DNA of 18,429 nt, taken from NCBI GenBank assembly GCA_037440545.1, contig JBBITX010000030.1:1-18429 (forward strand). Direction: 5' to 3'. Every line of letters starts with the position of its first letter. The stretch's first letter is position 1. This stretch comes from JAVZIQ01 sp037440545. GTDB lineage: Archaea > Thermoproteota > Bathyarchaeia > Bathyarchaeales > Bathycorpusculaceae. Positions 1-6,772 of this stretch are shown here, piece after piece. The notes beneath the pieces were generated by a model. That model was given only the letters and a program-made list of their open reading frames with translations. It had not been told where the DNA came from and ran no database searches. Made by a program: the position numbers and the translations under genes.

Positions 1-4
1 AATT

Positions 5-328
5 TTATTTAAAATTTTGTTTTTCACGAAGGGATCTTAAGGTTCCTGAGACTTTTAAAACCTGTATTGCCGCAGGTTTAGACTGCACCTTCGTTATTGA
101 AGCTATGGCTGCTCTGACTTTTTCCAGTTCTTTGAGGGCTACTCTTATTATTGCATGTCCTTTTTCCTCATCATAATCTATTAGGGTCATTCCTGTTTTG
201 CTGGCGCCGTACTCTCCGAAAAGCCTTAAAACTGCTTCCCACAATGCGTTAATGAAATCTTTTGAGCTTATTTTTTCAAAGGAATCAATTTTTAAAGCTA
301 GGTAGCGGCGTTTTATCTTTATAGGCAA
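5..328 (-). CDS. rnp2: Ribonuclease P protein component 2 (Pop5 family)
   Basis: Pop5-family protein subunit of archaeal RNase P, which removes the 5' leader from pre-tRNA. In archaea it pairs with Rpp30 as a heterotetramer that activates the catalytic domain of the RNA. The 107-residue protein has the typical Pop5 opening (KIKRRYLALKI) and the later GMTLIDYDEEKGHAIIRV strand pattern; length is within the family's usual 100-140 residues. The start is TTG at 328, preceded by a G-rich AAGGGGGAA ribosome-binding stretch, and the gene overlaps the end of the Rpp30 gene by 10 bases, so the two are translationally coupled. In many archaea proteasome and exosome genes follow; here the window ends just after the stop codon. 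Identity is confident. Confidence 0.93.
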   Translation of the reverse strand: MPIKIKRRYLALKIDSFEKISSKDFINALWEAVLRLFGEYGASKTGMTLIDYDEEKGHAIIRVALKELEKVRAAIASITKVQSKPAAIQVLKVSGTLRSLREKQNFK

Positions 329-1056
329 TTTTTCCCCCTTCGAATTATTCGAATTCCAGGAGCTACAAAGTTTGGGTTTAGCTTCTCCCTGTTTCTCTCA
401 ACAATGGCTGTGGGGTTTTTTGAAACAGCCTCCAATGATGAGTTCTTATCCATGTCGAAGAGCATGGCTAATGAAGCCAGCTCCAGAGGTTTTCTCATAA
501 GCATATTATTTGTAGCTCCGCTGGAAAGGACTATGGGCACTTTGTAGGCTCTTGCAATTGCTGTTTCCCTCTGCAAAGCTGAAATAAGCCTTATTCTTGC
601 AAAGCCTTCAAGCGTGAGGATTGGGGCTATGTCAATTTCGATGGAAGCTAAACTTTTTGAGGCCAGTTCCGCTTCAGCCTCGTCGAAAAACCTTTTGCGG
701 TAATCTATGGATGGAAATTTGAGGAGGTCTACACGTCTATCCTTCGCCGCCTGCCTTGAAACAGCCTTTGATTCACATTCAACAGCAATTATCTCAAATT
801 TTCTTCTTAACCTCCTCAAGTTTTGAAGAAGCTCTTTCACTGTTTTAGGCTTCAAATTTATGCGGGAGGCATATTCTACGCCTTCATCGCGGCATATGCT
901 TCGCAGCTGTTTAACCAATTCTTCCCCGCAGGCTAGGCTGGTGGGTATTGATATTAGGCGGTAGCCAAGCTCTGAAGACCGCTTCACCATGCTTTTTACT
1001 TGTTCAAAGTCTTTTAAATTGGGCTTTAAATGTATGTCGGCGAAAACTCTCCCCAT
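319..1056 (-). CDS. rnp3: Ribonuclease P protein component 3 (Rpp30/TIM-barrel)
   Basis: Rpp30-family subunit of archaeal RNase P, the partner of Pop5 encoded immediately downstream. It opens with FADIHLKP, the first strand of the PHP-like TIM barrel, and carries the RINLKPKT and PIVLSSGATNNMLMRKP segments typical of Rpp30. About 245 residues is normal for the family. I place the start at the ATG at 1056, which overlaps the TGA stop of the upstream gene as TGATG; a TTG one codon earlier is possible. The tight overlap with both neighbours shows co-transcription with the COG1325 gene and rnp2. The family is structurally a barrel but is not itself a nuclease; catalysis rests with the RNA. Confidence 0.93.
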   Translation of the reverse strand: MGRVFADIHLKPNLKDFEQVKSMVKRSSELGYRLISIPTSLACGEELVKQLRSICRDEGVEYASRINLKPKTVKELLQNLRRLRRKFEIIAVECESKAVSRQAAKDRRVDLLKFPSIDYRKRFFDEAEAELASKSLASIEIDIAPILTLEGFARIRLISALQRETAIARAYKVPIVLSSGATNNMLMRKPLELASLAMLFDMDKNSSLEAVSKNPTAIVERNREKLNPNFVAPGIRIIRRGKNCL

Positions 1057-1511
1057 CAAATTATCCCGTAATCCTCACATATCTTAACGATTTCATCAGG
1101 ATTGGATCTTTTAAAGTGTATGCGCACATGTATGGGGTCGGTTGAGCAAAACTTAAACCTTTCATTATAGGCAGCCTGTTTATCCAGCCTAATATATAAA
1201 CATCCCTTATCAATGTGCTGTTTGATTTCCCTATTTAAAACTTCCTTATCTAAGCTTGATAAACCGGCTGAAAGCCCCTCTAAGAAAGCCCTAATCCATT
1301 CTTTTTCTTTAATTTTAGCCTGGTAGAGAATTATTGGGTTTCCATGATGTCCTGTTAAGCCAGTTTTTTTAAATGTTATATCTTCGCTGATTTTCCGTGG
1401 AAGGATGTTTCGAACAGCCTTTAAAACTTTTTCTTCATCCTCTGTTGCATGGGCAAACACCCTTATTTCTATGTATGCCACCGGAACTTTAGAAGATTGC
1501 ATTACATACAC
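1056..1511 (-). CDS. COG1325-type RNA-binding protein, exosome-superoperon associated
   Basis: A 151-residue protein of the archaeal COG1325 RNA-binding family, often annotated as an exosome-associated or RNA-binding domain protein. The recognisable core is the KKTGLTGHHGNPIILYQ segment at about residues 48-64; the N-terminus (YIEIRVFAHATEDEEKVLKA) is the usual first strand and helix, and the C-terminus contains IHVRIHFKR. Its exact role is not established; position between eL13 and RNase P genes fits RNA processing or ribosome assembly. The start is GTG at 1511, overlapping the TAG stop of the eL13 gene; an ATG three codons in (1502) is an alternative. The stop overlaps the rnp3 start, so it belongs to the same transcript. 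Confidence 0.85.
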   Translation of the reverse strand: MYVMQSSKVPVAYIEIRVFAHATEDEEKVLKAVRNILPRKISEDITFKKTGLTGHHGNPIILYQAKIKEKEWIRAFLEGLSAGLSSLDKEVLNREIKQHIDKGCLYIRLDKQAAYNERFKFCSTDPIHVRIHFKRSNPDEIVKICEDYGII

Positions 1512-1759
1512 TATTGGCTTACTTCCCTGCTTTTAGGCTTTCTACGCGTGGGCTTAACTGACGCTTTTAGATTTGAAATGTAATCCTTCAAAGCTTTAAC
1601 GTTTTCCTCATGTATTGTTCTCCGCCTGGAATCAGCTGGTATGCCCATTTTCAAGGCTTGTTTAAGGTTTAATCCAGCTTTCTTCAATTCTCCAATGCTG
1701 AAGCCTTTTCCAGGGCGTTGTTCTCCACCTCTCTTCTGCACTATAGGCTTCAAAGCCAT
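1511..1759 (-). CDS. rpl13e: Large ribosomal subunit protein eL13 (L13e), short archaeal form
   Basis: An 82-residue basic protein matching the short archaeal form of ribosomal protein L13e. Visible hallmarks are the N-terminal VQKRGGEQRPGKGFSIGELKKAG segment (given in pieces: KRGGEQR, GKGFSIGELKKAG) and the AGLNLKQALKMGIPADSRRR segment, which is the conserved core. The tail is lysine/arginine-rich (KPTRRKPKSRE) as expected for rRNA contact. The eukaryotic protein is more than twice as long; archaeal copies are about 80 residues. ATG at 1759 lies 4 bases after the eL15 stop. eL13 is largely confined to TACK-related archaea and absent from most Euryarchaeota, so it is a lineage clue. Confidence 0.87.
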   Translation of the reverse strand: MALKPIVQKRGGEQRPGKGFSIGELKKAGLNLKQALKMGIPADSRRRTIHEENVKALKDYISNLKASVKPTRRKPKSREVSQ

Positions 1760-1763
1760 TAGG

Positions 1764-2339
1764 CTATTCTCCTGTTGCAGCCTTCCTGCTTGGCCTTGCC
1801 TTTTCCGCTCCCCTTCCCCTATTCCTTAATCCCCTAACCTTTTTACCAGCGCTTGTAAGTCCCCTGAAAACCCTTCCAGTATGCTGTTTTTGACATATCC
1901 AGTTTACATCCTTGTCTGAAATTACAGATGGATGATTCTTGTCAACCATTATGACTTCAAACCATTTGAAGCGTCCATCTTCGCCAGCCCAGTAGGAGTT
2001 CAGAACCTCCAAATTTGGAAATTTTCTTGCAGCTCTCTCTTCAGCTATAAGCCTAAGGCTTTTTGCAGGCTTATACTTTTTAACACCCATCCTTTTAGGT
2101 CTTCTTCCAGATCGAGGCCTCTGCTTCCTTAAACCTCCACGGCGCACTCTAACTCGGACAACTATGAAGCCCTGCTTCGCCTTATATCCAAGTTTTCTAG
2201 CCCTGTCTAAACGTGTAGGCCTATCCAATCTTATAACTGCTGGCTGCCTCCTCCATTCTATCAGCCTCTGACGCATCAGCTCTTCAACGTAGGATTCCTC
2301 AGGCTTTTTCCATGCCTCAGCAATGTATTTGTAAGCCAA
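1764..2339 (-). CDS. rpl15e: Large ribosomal subunit protein eL15 (L15e)
   Basis: Ribosomal protein L15e, an rRNA-binding protein of the archaeal/eukaryotic large subunit. It starts AYKYIAEAWKKPEES, then has LMRQRLIEWRR, VIRLDRPTRLDRARKLGYKA, the VRVRRGGLRKQRPRSGRRP basic stretch, NSYWAGEDGRFKWFEVI and the C-terminal GLTSAGKKVRGLR, all family signatures. Start choice: an in-frame GTG at 2351 gives four extra residues, but it sits inside a GAGGTG sequence (2354-2349) that is itself an ideal ribosome-binding site 9 bases before a TTG at 2339. Starting at TTG also gives the usual family N-terminus, so I prefer 2339. It is the first gene of the RNase P/exosome operon. Confidence 0.93.
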   Translation of the reverse strand: MAYKYIAEAWKKPEESYVEELMRQRLIEWRRQPAVIRLDRPTRLDRARKLGYKAKQGFIVVRVRVRRGGLRKQRPRSGRRPKRMGVKKYKPAKSLRLIAEERAARKFPNLEVLNSYWAGEDGRFKWFEVIMVDKNHPSVISDKDVNWICQKQHTGRVFRGLTSAGKKVRGLRNRGRGAEKARPSRKAATGE

Positions 2340-2412
2340 CTTACATTTCACCTCAATTATAGTTTAAGGTTCAACATTAATGTTACATCCCTTCTGATTC
2401 GAACCTGACAGC

Positions 2413-2446
2413 TCAAATGAGTTCGTCGCTCTACAAAATAAACTTT
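2413..2446 (-). promoter_or_regulatory. Putative promoter of the eL15/RNase P operon
   Basis: Read on the minus strand, AGTTTATTTTGT (2444-2433) is an archaeal TATA-like element in the only non-coding stretch before the eL15 gene. A start about 25 bases downstream (near 2413) would give a leader of some 60-70 bases before the GAGGTG ribosome-binding site. Position and composition are seen; promoter activity is inferred. Confidence 0.45.
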
Positions 2447-2460
2447 TCCAAAGCTTTTGG
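2433..2460 (-). terminator. Possible terminator hairpin after the Dph6-like gene
   Basis: A 5-bp inverted repeat CCAAA-GCT-TTTGG (2448-2460) lies just past the stop codon of the Dph6-like gene and is followed on the minus strand by a T-rich stretch (AAAAGTTTATTTTG). The same T-rich stretch also serves as the proposed TATA element of the next operon, so the two roles may overlap. Weak, because the stem is short. Confidence 0.25.
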
Positions 2461-2462
2461 GC

Positions 2463-3140
2463 TTAACGGTCTTTCTCTTCTAGTATAGCCTTCTTAACAT
2501 GGAGGTAGCCGGCCTGTCCCTTCCAAACTTTTTCAGCTTCAACAATTTTTATCCTTCTTCTAAATATTGGGGCGTCTAAAACAAGGGTTTCATATTCTCC
2601 TCCTTCGCCAACTGGGGATACGCCGAAACGCCTGTTAAGCTCAACTAAAGCCTCAACAGCTTCTTCATCAATTGTCCTTCCAAGCCATTTCTCGTCAAAT
2701 CCATAAGCGTAAACGCCTGTTATAACAGCCTCAAATTTCAGATTTAACATTTCTCTTAGAAGTTTTATTGGGTTATGCTGCCATAAAGGCGAAATGCATT
2801 TAATTCCCAGCTCCCTGCAAATTTCCTCCAACAATCTTTTCTGATAGTTTGAGGCAATTACGCCTGAAACCAACCCTTCAACGTTAAGCCTTCTAACAAC
2901 GCGTTTAAGGTCTTCAACTTCCACGTCTTTAACTCCTGAAGTTTCAGCCTTTACAATTGGGATTCTAACAGCCTCTGCAAATAAGTCAACCAGCCTTATG
3001 TTTGGGTAGTGGAACATCCAGCTGTTCTCCCTTAAAGGGAACATGCAAACCAAACACTCAACGTCATATCCCCTTTCAAGAACCTTGCATAGGGCAAGCG
3101 TCGAATCCTTACCGCCTGTGGCTAAAACCGCAACCCGCAT
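2463..3140 (-). CDS. Diphthine--ammonia ligase family protein (Dph6-like ATP pyrophosphatase)
   Basis: A 225-residue PP-loop ATP pyrophosphatase of the COG2102/MJ0570 group, which includes Dph6, the enzyme for the last step of diphthamide formation on elongation factor 2 (ATP-dependent amidation of diphthine). The PP-loop ATGGKDSTLA is at residues 7-16, and the family's second signature GEGGEYETLVLDAP lies at about 178-191. SPLW (117-120) and ITGVYAYGFDEKWLGR (140-155) are also typical. Length is normal for the archaeal single-domain form, which lacks the eukaryotic C-terminal YjgF-like domains. ATG at 3140 follows the upstream flavoprotein gene by 5 bases, so the two are co-transcribed, although no functional link is known. 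Family is secure; the exact substrate is inferred. Confidence 0.88.
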   Translation of the reverse strand: MRVAVLATGGKDSTLALCKVLERGYDVECLVCMFPLRENSWMFHYPNIRLVDLFAEAVRIPIVKAETSGVKDVEVEDLKRVVRRLNVEGLVSGVIASNYQKRLLEEICRELGIKCISPLWQHNPIKLLREMLNLKFEAVITGVYAYGFDEKWLGRTIDEEAVEALVELNRRFGVSPVGEGGEYETLVLDAPIFRRRIKIVEAEKVWKGQAGYLHVKKAILEEKDR

Positions 3141-3145
3141 AAAAC

Positions 3146-4501
3146 CTACTCTAAAAGCTTTAACTTTGCCTCCTTAAACAGCTCTTCAGTTTTTAAACGC
3201 CATTTCAGGAAGCCTTCAGGGGTTTTAGGATAGCTCTTGTAGTGATTCTTAACTCTTCCCATCATTTTCACTGCAAAATTCAACTTGTTTAGAAAACGAA
3301 TCTTCCTTAACCCTCTGAAAATTCTCTTCGCCGCCTCAGTTATTTTTAGGTGGAACTCCTCTCCTAAACCGGCTTTTAAAACATCCTCCTCTGTGAGAAG
3401 CTCATATTTCATACCATAATTCAAGTCTTCATCTTTACATGTCAATAGAAGTAGTCGGAAAACATCAAGCCCAGCCTGTTTCCTCCCGTAAAGCTCCATG
3501 TAATTAATATTGTAGGGCCATAGGGCTTCACGGCTTGGAATTCCATTCTCTAAGGCTTCTGCAACCGCTTCTCCGGCGAGATAACCGCTCAACATTGAAG
3601 GGCCTATGCCTCCGCCATGTATTGGATTCACTAGACATGCTGCATCCCCTACAATTACAACTCCGTTTCCAACCATGTTGTCAAGGGGCCTTCGAGTCGG
3701 GTCATACCACAAGCCTCTGTCGAGGATGGCGGAACCCTCAAAAAGCGGCATTGACAGGACATGTTTATAGAATTGTTCTTTAGGGTTTGGAAAACCCTTA
3801 CGCATGCAAACTCCTAGGCCAACGTTTACTTTTCCCGAAGCCTTGTGGAAAATCCACGTGTAGCCTCCAGGGGAAACCTTCTGGTTAAGGTAGATTTCGC
3901 AGTAATTCTTTTCAGACTCGGCGTTTTTAAGCTTTCTTATCTCCCTGTAGCATGCTTCCACATCATCATTTGAAATCTCACGCTGGATCTCCATATTCTC
4001 CGGAAGTTTTCTTCTAACAACAGCTAGGAAGCCGCTGGCGTCCACAACAACCTTCCCCTCAATCCTGACTTTACTGCCTGTTTTAATTTCCTTTGCTAAG
4101 ACCCCTTTTACAAAGCCGTTCTCAACTATGGGCTCCAGACACTGTGTTGAATCAAGCAGGACAGCCCCACTGTCAAGAGCTGAATTTAAAAGCCACTGTC
4201 CGAAAAGGTGTCTGTCCAAAAGGTATCCTGAGAAATCTTCATGCCTAACAGTGAAAACTGTCTCCATGTCTGGAGAATAAATCTTCACACCCTCAATTTT
4301 CCTCTCTAAAACTTCTCCTGGAGGCTTCAAGTCTAAAGCTTTCAAGTGGTGCTCTCCTAAGGCGTCTCCGCAGACTTTCTCCCCGATATATTCACGGCTT
4401 TTTCTCTCAACCAAACAAACCTTTAAGTCGGCTTCTGAGGCTCTTTTAGCGGCCAAACAGCCAGCTGTTCCAGCGCCAACAACAACCACATCGAATTTCA
4501 T
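3146..4501 (-). CDS. Geranylgeranyl reductase family FAD-dependent oxidoreductase
   Basis: A 451-residue flavoprotein of the geranylgeranyl reductase (GGR) family. Archaeal members saturate the isoprenoid chains of membrane lipids or quinones. The N-terminal Rossmann motif GAGTAG is at residues 9-14, with E32 placed for the FAD ribose; KVCGDAL (42-48) contains the Cys-Gly pair near the flavin; DASGF is at 154-158; and the second FAD motif GDAACLVNPIHGGGIGPSM spans 285-303. The substrate motif PxxYxWxFP appears as P211-GG-Y214-T-W216-I-F218-H219, with His replacing the last Pro. ATG at 4501 has GAGG 8 bases upstream. The gene is first in an operon with the Dph6-like gene. Substrate is uncertain: lipid, quinone or a relative's substrate. 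Confidence 0.87.
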   Translation of the reverse strand: MKFDVVVVGAGTAGCLAAKRASEADLKVCLVERKSREYIGEKVCGDALGEHHLKALDLKPPGEVLERKIEGVKIYSPDMETVFTVRHEDFSGYLLDRHLFGQWLLNSALDSGAVLLDSTQCLEPIVENGFVKGVLAKEIKTGSKVRIEGKVVVDASGFLAVVRRKLPENMEIQREISNDDVEACYREIRKLKNAESEKNYCEIYLNQKVSPGGYTWIFHKASGKVNVGLGVCMRKGFPNPKEQFYKHVLSMPLFEGSAILDRGLWYDPTRRPLDNMVGNGVVIVGDAACLVNPIHGGGIGPSMLSGYLAGEAVAEALENGIPSREALWPYNINYMELYGRKQAGLDVFRLLLLTCKDEDLNYGMKYELLTEEDVLKAGLGEEFHLKITEAAKRIFRGLRKIRFLNKLNFAVKMMGRVKNHYKSYPKTPEGFLKWRLKTEELFKEAKLKLLE

Positions 4502-4513
4502 TCATAAACCTCA

Positions 4514-4613
4514 GCTTTACACTTTCGTCATTAAGCTTTAGAAATCATTAGAAATAAACCTTACACTATGCTTTTATGGCTTTAAGCCGCCTTAATAGGT
4601 GCTGCTTTACACT
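4514..4613. repeat. Three evenly spaced copies of a CTTTACACT motif (candidate operator)
   Basis: The motif CTTTACACT occurs at 4515-4523 and 4605-4613, with a one-mismatch copy CCTTACACT at 4559-4567. Starts are 44 and 46 bases apart, about four helical turns each. On the minus strand (AGTGTAAAG) the middle copy abuts the TATA-like TTTATTT of the flavoprotein promoter. The outer copies share a 10-mer, GCTTTACACT. The placement suggests binding of a regulator on one DNA face; the adjacent Lrp/AsnC protein is the obvious candidate, by inference. Confidence 0.5.
4550..4559 (-). promoter_or_regulatory. TATA-like element of the flavoprotein/Dph6 operon
   Basis: On the minus strand GGTTTATTTC (4559-4550) is a TATA-like box. 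Transcription about 25 bases downstream would start near 4530, leaving a leader of roughly 30 bases that includes the GAGG ribosome-binding site. The preceding AGTGTAA repeat copy would overlap the TFB recognition position. Confidence 0.45.
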
Positions 4614-4629
4614 GAAAATTTTCCATGCT

Positions 4630-5127
4630 TTATTTTTGTGCTTTCAAGGATATCGGTATGGCTGTTGTTTCCTTCAAAGTGGCGAAAACTAGGCATGTTA
4701 ATGTTTTCTCTATGCCCTTAACGGTTCTAAGCTTATCCACTACAAACTTTCCAACAGCGTCGACGTCTCTGTCTTTAACCTTTATTAGGATGTCCCAGTC
4801 TCCAGATATAATGTGAACTTCTTGAACTTCTGGGAATTTTGAAATTTGCTCCGCTATAATCCTCTGCGATAATGGAGTTTCCTCCTTACTCAATCCGTAG
4901 GAGAACGAAGCCAAAATGAAGGCTGTAACTCCGAAATCCAATTTTTTATGGTCTAAGATAGCTCTGTAAGTTTTTATTATTCCAAGCTGCTCCATCCTTT
5001 TTATTTTAGCGAAAACAGTTGTTATGGGTGAGCTTATCTTTTCAGCTATGTCTTTAGCTGTCAACCTACAGTTTTCCTGAAGCAAATTTAGTATGGCTAA
5101 ATCCTTTACATCAAGTTTAGATTTCAT
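4630..5127 (-). CDS. Lrp/AsnC family transcriptional regulator
   Basis: A 165-residue regulator of the Lrp/AsnC (feast/famine) family. Residues about 5-60 form the winged helix-turn-helix (DVKDLAILNLLQENCR, LTAKDIAEKI, TTVFAKIKRMEQLGIIKTY). Residues about 67-150 are the ligand-binding RAM domain, with the characteristic V-x-x-V-H-I-I-S-GDWDILIKVK strand and a C-terminal KGIEKTLTCLVF strand. Such proteins assemble as dimers to octamers, usually sense amino acids, and often control their neighbours and themselves. A TATA-like ATATTTAAAC lies about 29 bases before the ATG, so the mRNA is probably leaderless. It is transcribed towards the flavoprotein operon, with repeated candidate sites in the gap. 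The target and ligand are unknown. Confidence 0.9.
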   Translation of the reverse strand: MKSKLDVKDLAILNLLQENCRLTAKDIAEKISSPITTVFAKIKRMEQLGIIKTYRAILDHKKLDFGVTAFILASFSYGLSKEETPLSQRIIAEQISKFPEVQEVHIISGDWDILIKVKDRDVDAVGKFVVDKLRTVKGIEKTLTCLVFATLKETTAIPISLKAQK

Positions 5128-5149
5128 ATGTGAAAATTCCGAAAATAAG

Positions 5150-5162
5150 TTTAAATATTTTA
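5150..5162 (-). promoter_or_regulatory. TATA-like element of the Lrp/AsnC gene
   Basis: On the minus strand AAATATTTAAAC is centred near 5156, about 29 bases before the ATG at 5127, and there is no ribosome-binding site in between. This spacing predicts a leaderless or near-leaderless transcript. Confidence 0.5.
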
Positions 5163-5241
5163 ACTTTTAACGAATGCTGCAACATTAAACTCAAATACCC
5201 TTTCGAAGCGTTAATCCATACTTGCAATTCATAATCGTTAA

Positions 5242-5251
5242 TTATATTTAT
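5242..5251 (+). promoter_or_regulatory. TATA-like element of the zinc-ribbon gene
   Basis: TTATATTTAT lies about 25 bases before a predicted start point near 5270, which leaves a 20-25-base leader carrying AAGGAAGG (5275-5282) before ATG 5294. This also argues against an in-frame TTG at 5222, which lies upstream of the box. Confidence 0.5.
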
Positions 5252-5293
5252 TTGAAAAATATCCTTAGAAAATTAAGGAAGGCCTACATTCAA

Positions 5294-5545
5294 ATGGGAA
5301 AAGCATTTGGCAATAAAATGGCTATGCATTTAATCGACCTTACGAAAATCGATGGAGAGGGATCTTTCCCATGTCCAAATTGCGGTGCAATAATATCTCC
5401 AGAAGATGAGACAGAGGAAGTTTACCGGATTATAGATGCAAAAACTGAGGGAGACGAGCTGGCTGAAATTGTTATAAAATGCAACAATTGTGGAAGTATA
5501 ATAAGGCTTACGGGATTTTTACAAAAACCAACCTTGGAAAGCTAA
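5294..5545 (+). CDS. Small zinc-ribbon protein, function unknown
   Basis: An 83-residue acidic protein with two CxxC knuckles, CPNC at residues 27-30 and CNNC at 63-66, spaced as in a zinc ribbon with a 32-residue insert rich in Glu and Asp. No membrane segment or enzyme motif is visible. I do not recognise the family; zinc ribbons of this size occur in archaeal transcription, translation and protein-binding factors. Start: ATG 5294 has AAGGAAGG 11 bases upstream and lies downstream of the TATA-like box; an in-frame TTG at 5222 would place the box inside the gene. ATG 5318 is a weaker alternative. It stands alone, convergent with the protease gene. Confidence 0.75.
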   Translation: MGKAFGNKMAMHLIDLTKIDGEGSFPCPNCGAIISPEDETEEVYRIIDAKTEGDELAEIVIKCNNCGSIIRLTGFLQKPTLES

Positions 5546-5556
5546 ATTCCAAATTT

Positions 5557-5580
5557 ATCTTTATAACCCTTAATAAAGAT
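5557..5580. terminator. 8-bp inverted repeat between convergent genes
   Basis: ATCTTTAT (5557-5564) and ATAAAGAT (5573-5580) are perfect inverted copies around an 8-base loop, located between the stop codons of the zinc-ribbon gene (5545) and the convergent protease gene (5588). The stem is AT-rich, so it would be weak as RNA, but the symmetrical position fits a shared bidirectional terminator. Confidence 0.4.
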
Positions 5581-5587
5581 TAGCCGT

Positions 5588-6670
5588 TTAATAGAGGAAT
5601 GGAAAGGATAAGATAAAAATCCCAACCAGAACTATTGCCAAAATTTTCCGGCCTTTTGAAAGGGCTGAAACGTCATCTAGGGGTCCAGGATGCTTATACG
5701 AAGACATGAAAAGCACAAATAACGCCATCAGCCAAAAATTAGTTATTAAAAGTAGAAGAATTGAAAAGGCTGTTAGGGCAATTCTCACCTTGTCGCCAGC
5801 TATGGAGCGGGCGATGTGGCCTCCGTCAAGCATGGCTGCAGGAAGCAGATTAAGCATTGTAATAAGCATGCCAGCCCAGCCCGCAATTCCTACAGGGTGC
5901 ATATATAAATTTTCCCCTTTAGGAATCATCCCTAAACCGTCAAGTAAAATTCCAATTAAGTACATGGCTAAAGGCTCAGGAAGCACTGTTGCTTCGGCTG
6001 GCTGGGCAGGCACAATCATGGTAAATCCCACAGCTGTAACTAAAACCGCAACTATAAAACCCGTTATTGGACCGCTCATCCCAACGTCGAATAAGGCATC
6101 CCTGTTTGGGGGGAGGGATTTTTGAAAGATAACAGCTCCAAATGTTCCTATACCTCCAAAAACCGGAGGGGGACCTGGAATAAAGTAGGGAGGCGTAGCC
6201 TCTATACCCTTCTTATTTGCAGTCAATTTATGTCCAATTTCATGAATTCCAAAAATAGCCATTATCGATATTGTAAAGGCGAACCCGCCCATAATTGGAT
6301 TTATTGCTCCCCCTATCTCTGCAAGGCTTGCTGAAAACATATAGCCCGTGAGGAAAGTTGTTCCAATAGTTGCGAAGAGTAAGACCCAATTAACCAGGAT
6401 GTTGCTGGGTTTCACAGGTGGTTTTGGAACAATTTTAAGGACAAGCCTACCGTCAACTCTACGAAGGGCTGCCATCAAATTTAAAGGTTCAAGCCTTTCA
6501 AGAACTTTTAGAAAAGCCTGCTTAGTTTCTTGAGGCTGTTTAAGGTAAAACGTTGGAATATTATATTCTATTAGGGCTTCTTCAATTTGAAAGTTTGCAG
6601 AGACAATTTCCTTTAACCTTTCAAATTCTATCTGCAGCTCCGAATTTGTATTTGAGGGCTCCGCAGCCAT
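5588..6670 (-). CDS. Site-2-type membrane metalloprotease (peptidase family M50)
   Basis: A 360-residue intramembrane zinc protease. Residues 1-90 are a soluble N-terminal domain; about six or more hydrophobic segments follow. The zinc motif HEIGH is at 143-147 inside a membrane segment, followed by PYFIPGPPP and GGIGTFGAVI; the third zinc ligand lies in NLLPAAMLDGGH at 274-285 (D282). The SGPITGF segment (199-205) is also typical. Family members cut transmembrane proteins such as anti-sigma factors or membrane-bound regulators; the archaeal targets are mostly unknown. A TATA-like GTTATAAAC sits about 25 bases before the ATG at 6670 with no ribosome-binding site, so the mRNA is probably leaderless. 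It is divergent from the hydrolase gene. Confidence 0.9.
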   Translation of the reverse strand: MAAEPSNTNSELQIEFERLKEIVSANFQIEEALIEYNIPTFYLKQPQETKQAFLKVLERLEPLNLMAALRRVDGRLVLKIVPKPPVKPSNILVNWVLLFATIGTTFLTGYMFSASLAEIGGAINPIMGGFAFTISIMAIFGIHEIGHKLTANKKGIEATPPYFIPGPPPVFGGIGTFGAVIFQKSLPPNRDALFDVGMSGPITGFIVAVLVTAVGFTMIVPAQPAEATVLPEPLAMYLIGILLDGLGMIPKGENLYMHPVGIAGWAGMLITMLNLLPAAMLDGGHIARSIAGDKVRIALTAFSILLLLITNFWLMALFVLFMSSYKHPGPLDDVSALSKGRKILAIVLVGIFILSFPFLY

Positions 6671-6690
6671 TTATTATCAACAGCCGATTT

Positions 6691-6700
6691 GTTTATAACA
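6691..6700 (-). promoter_or_regulatory. TATA-like element of the protease gene (leaderless)
   Basis: Minus-strand TGTTATAAAC is centred about 25 bases from ATG 6670, so transcription should start at or next to the start codon. Confidence 0.5.
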
Positions 6701-6772
6701 TAGCCTAATAGAAAAGTTTATTGGAACCCTAAAATCAAAATTTCGAAATTAAACATATAATTCGCATTGCCC

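Noticed and set aside
2385..2410. GGTTCGAATC on the minus strand, resembling a tRNA T-arm
   Set aside because: The bases on either side do not form the 5-bp T-stem, and no anticodon or acceptor stem can be drawn in the surrounding 100 bases.
5706..6334. Plus-strand open frames of 139 and 70 codons opposite the membrane protease
   Set aside because: They are antisense to a clear M50 protease, have low-complexity composition and no recognisable domain or binding site.
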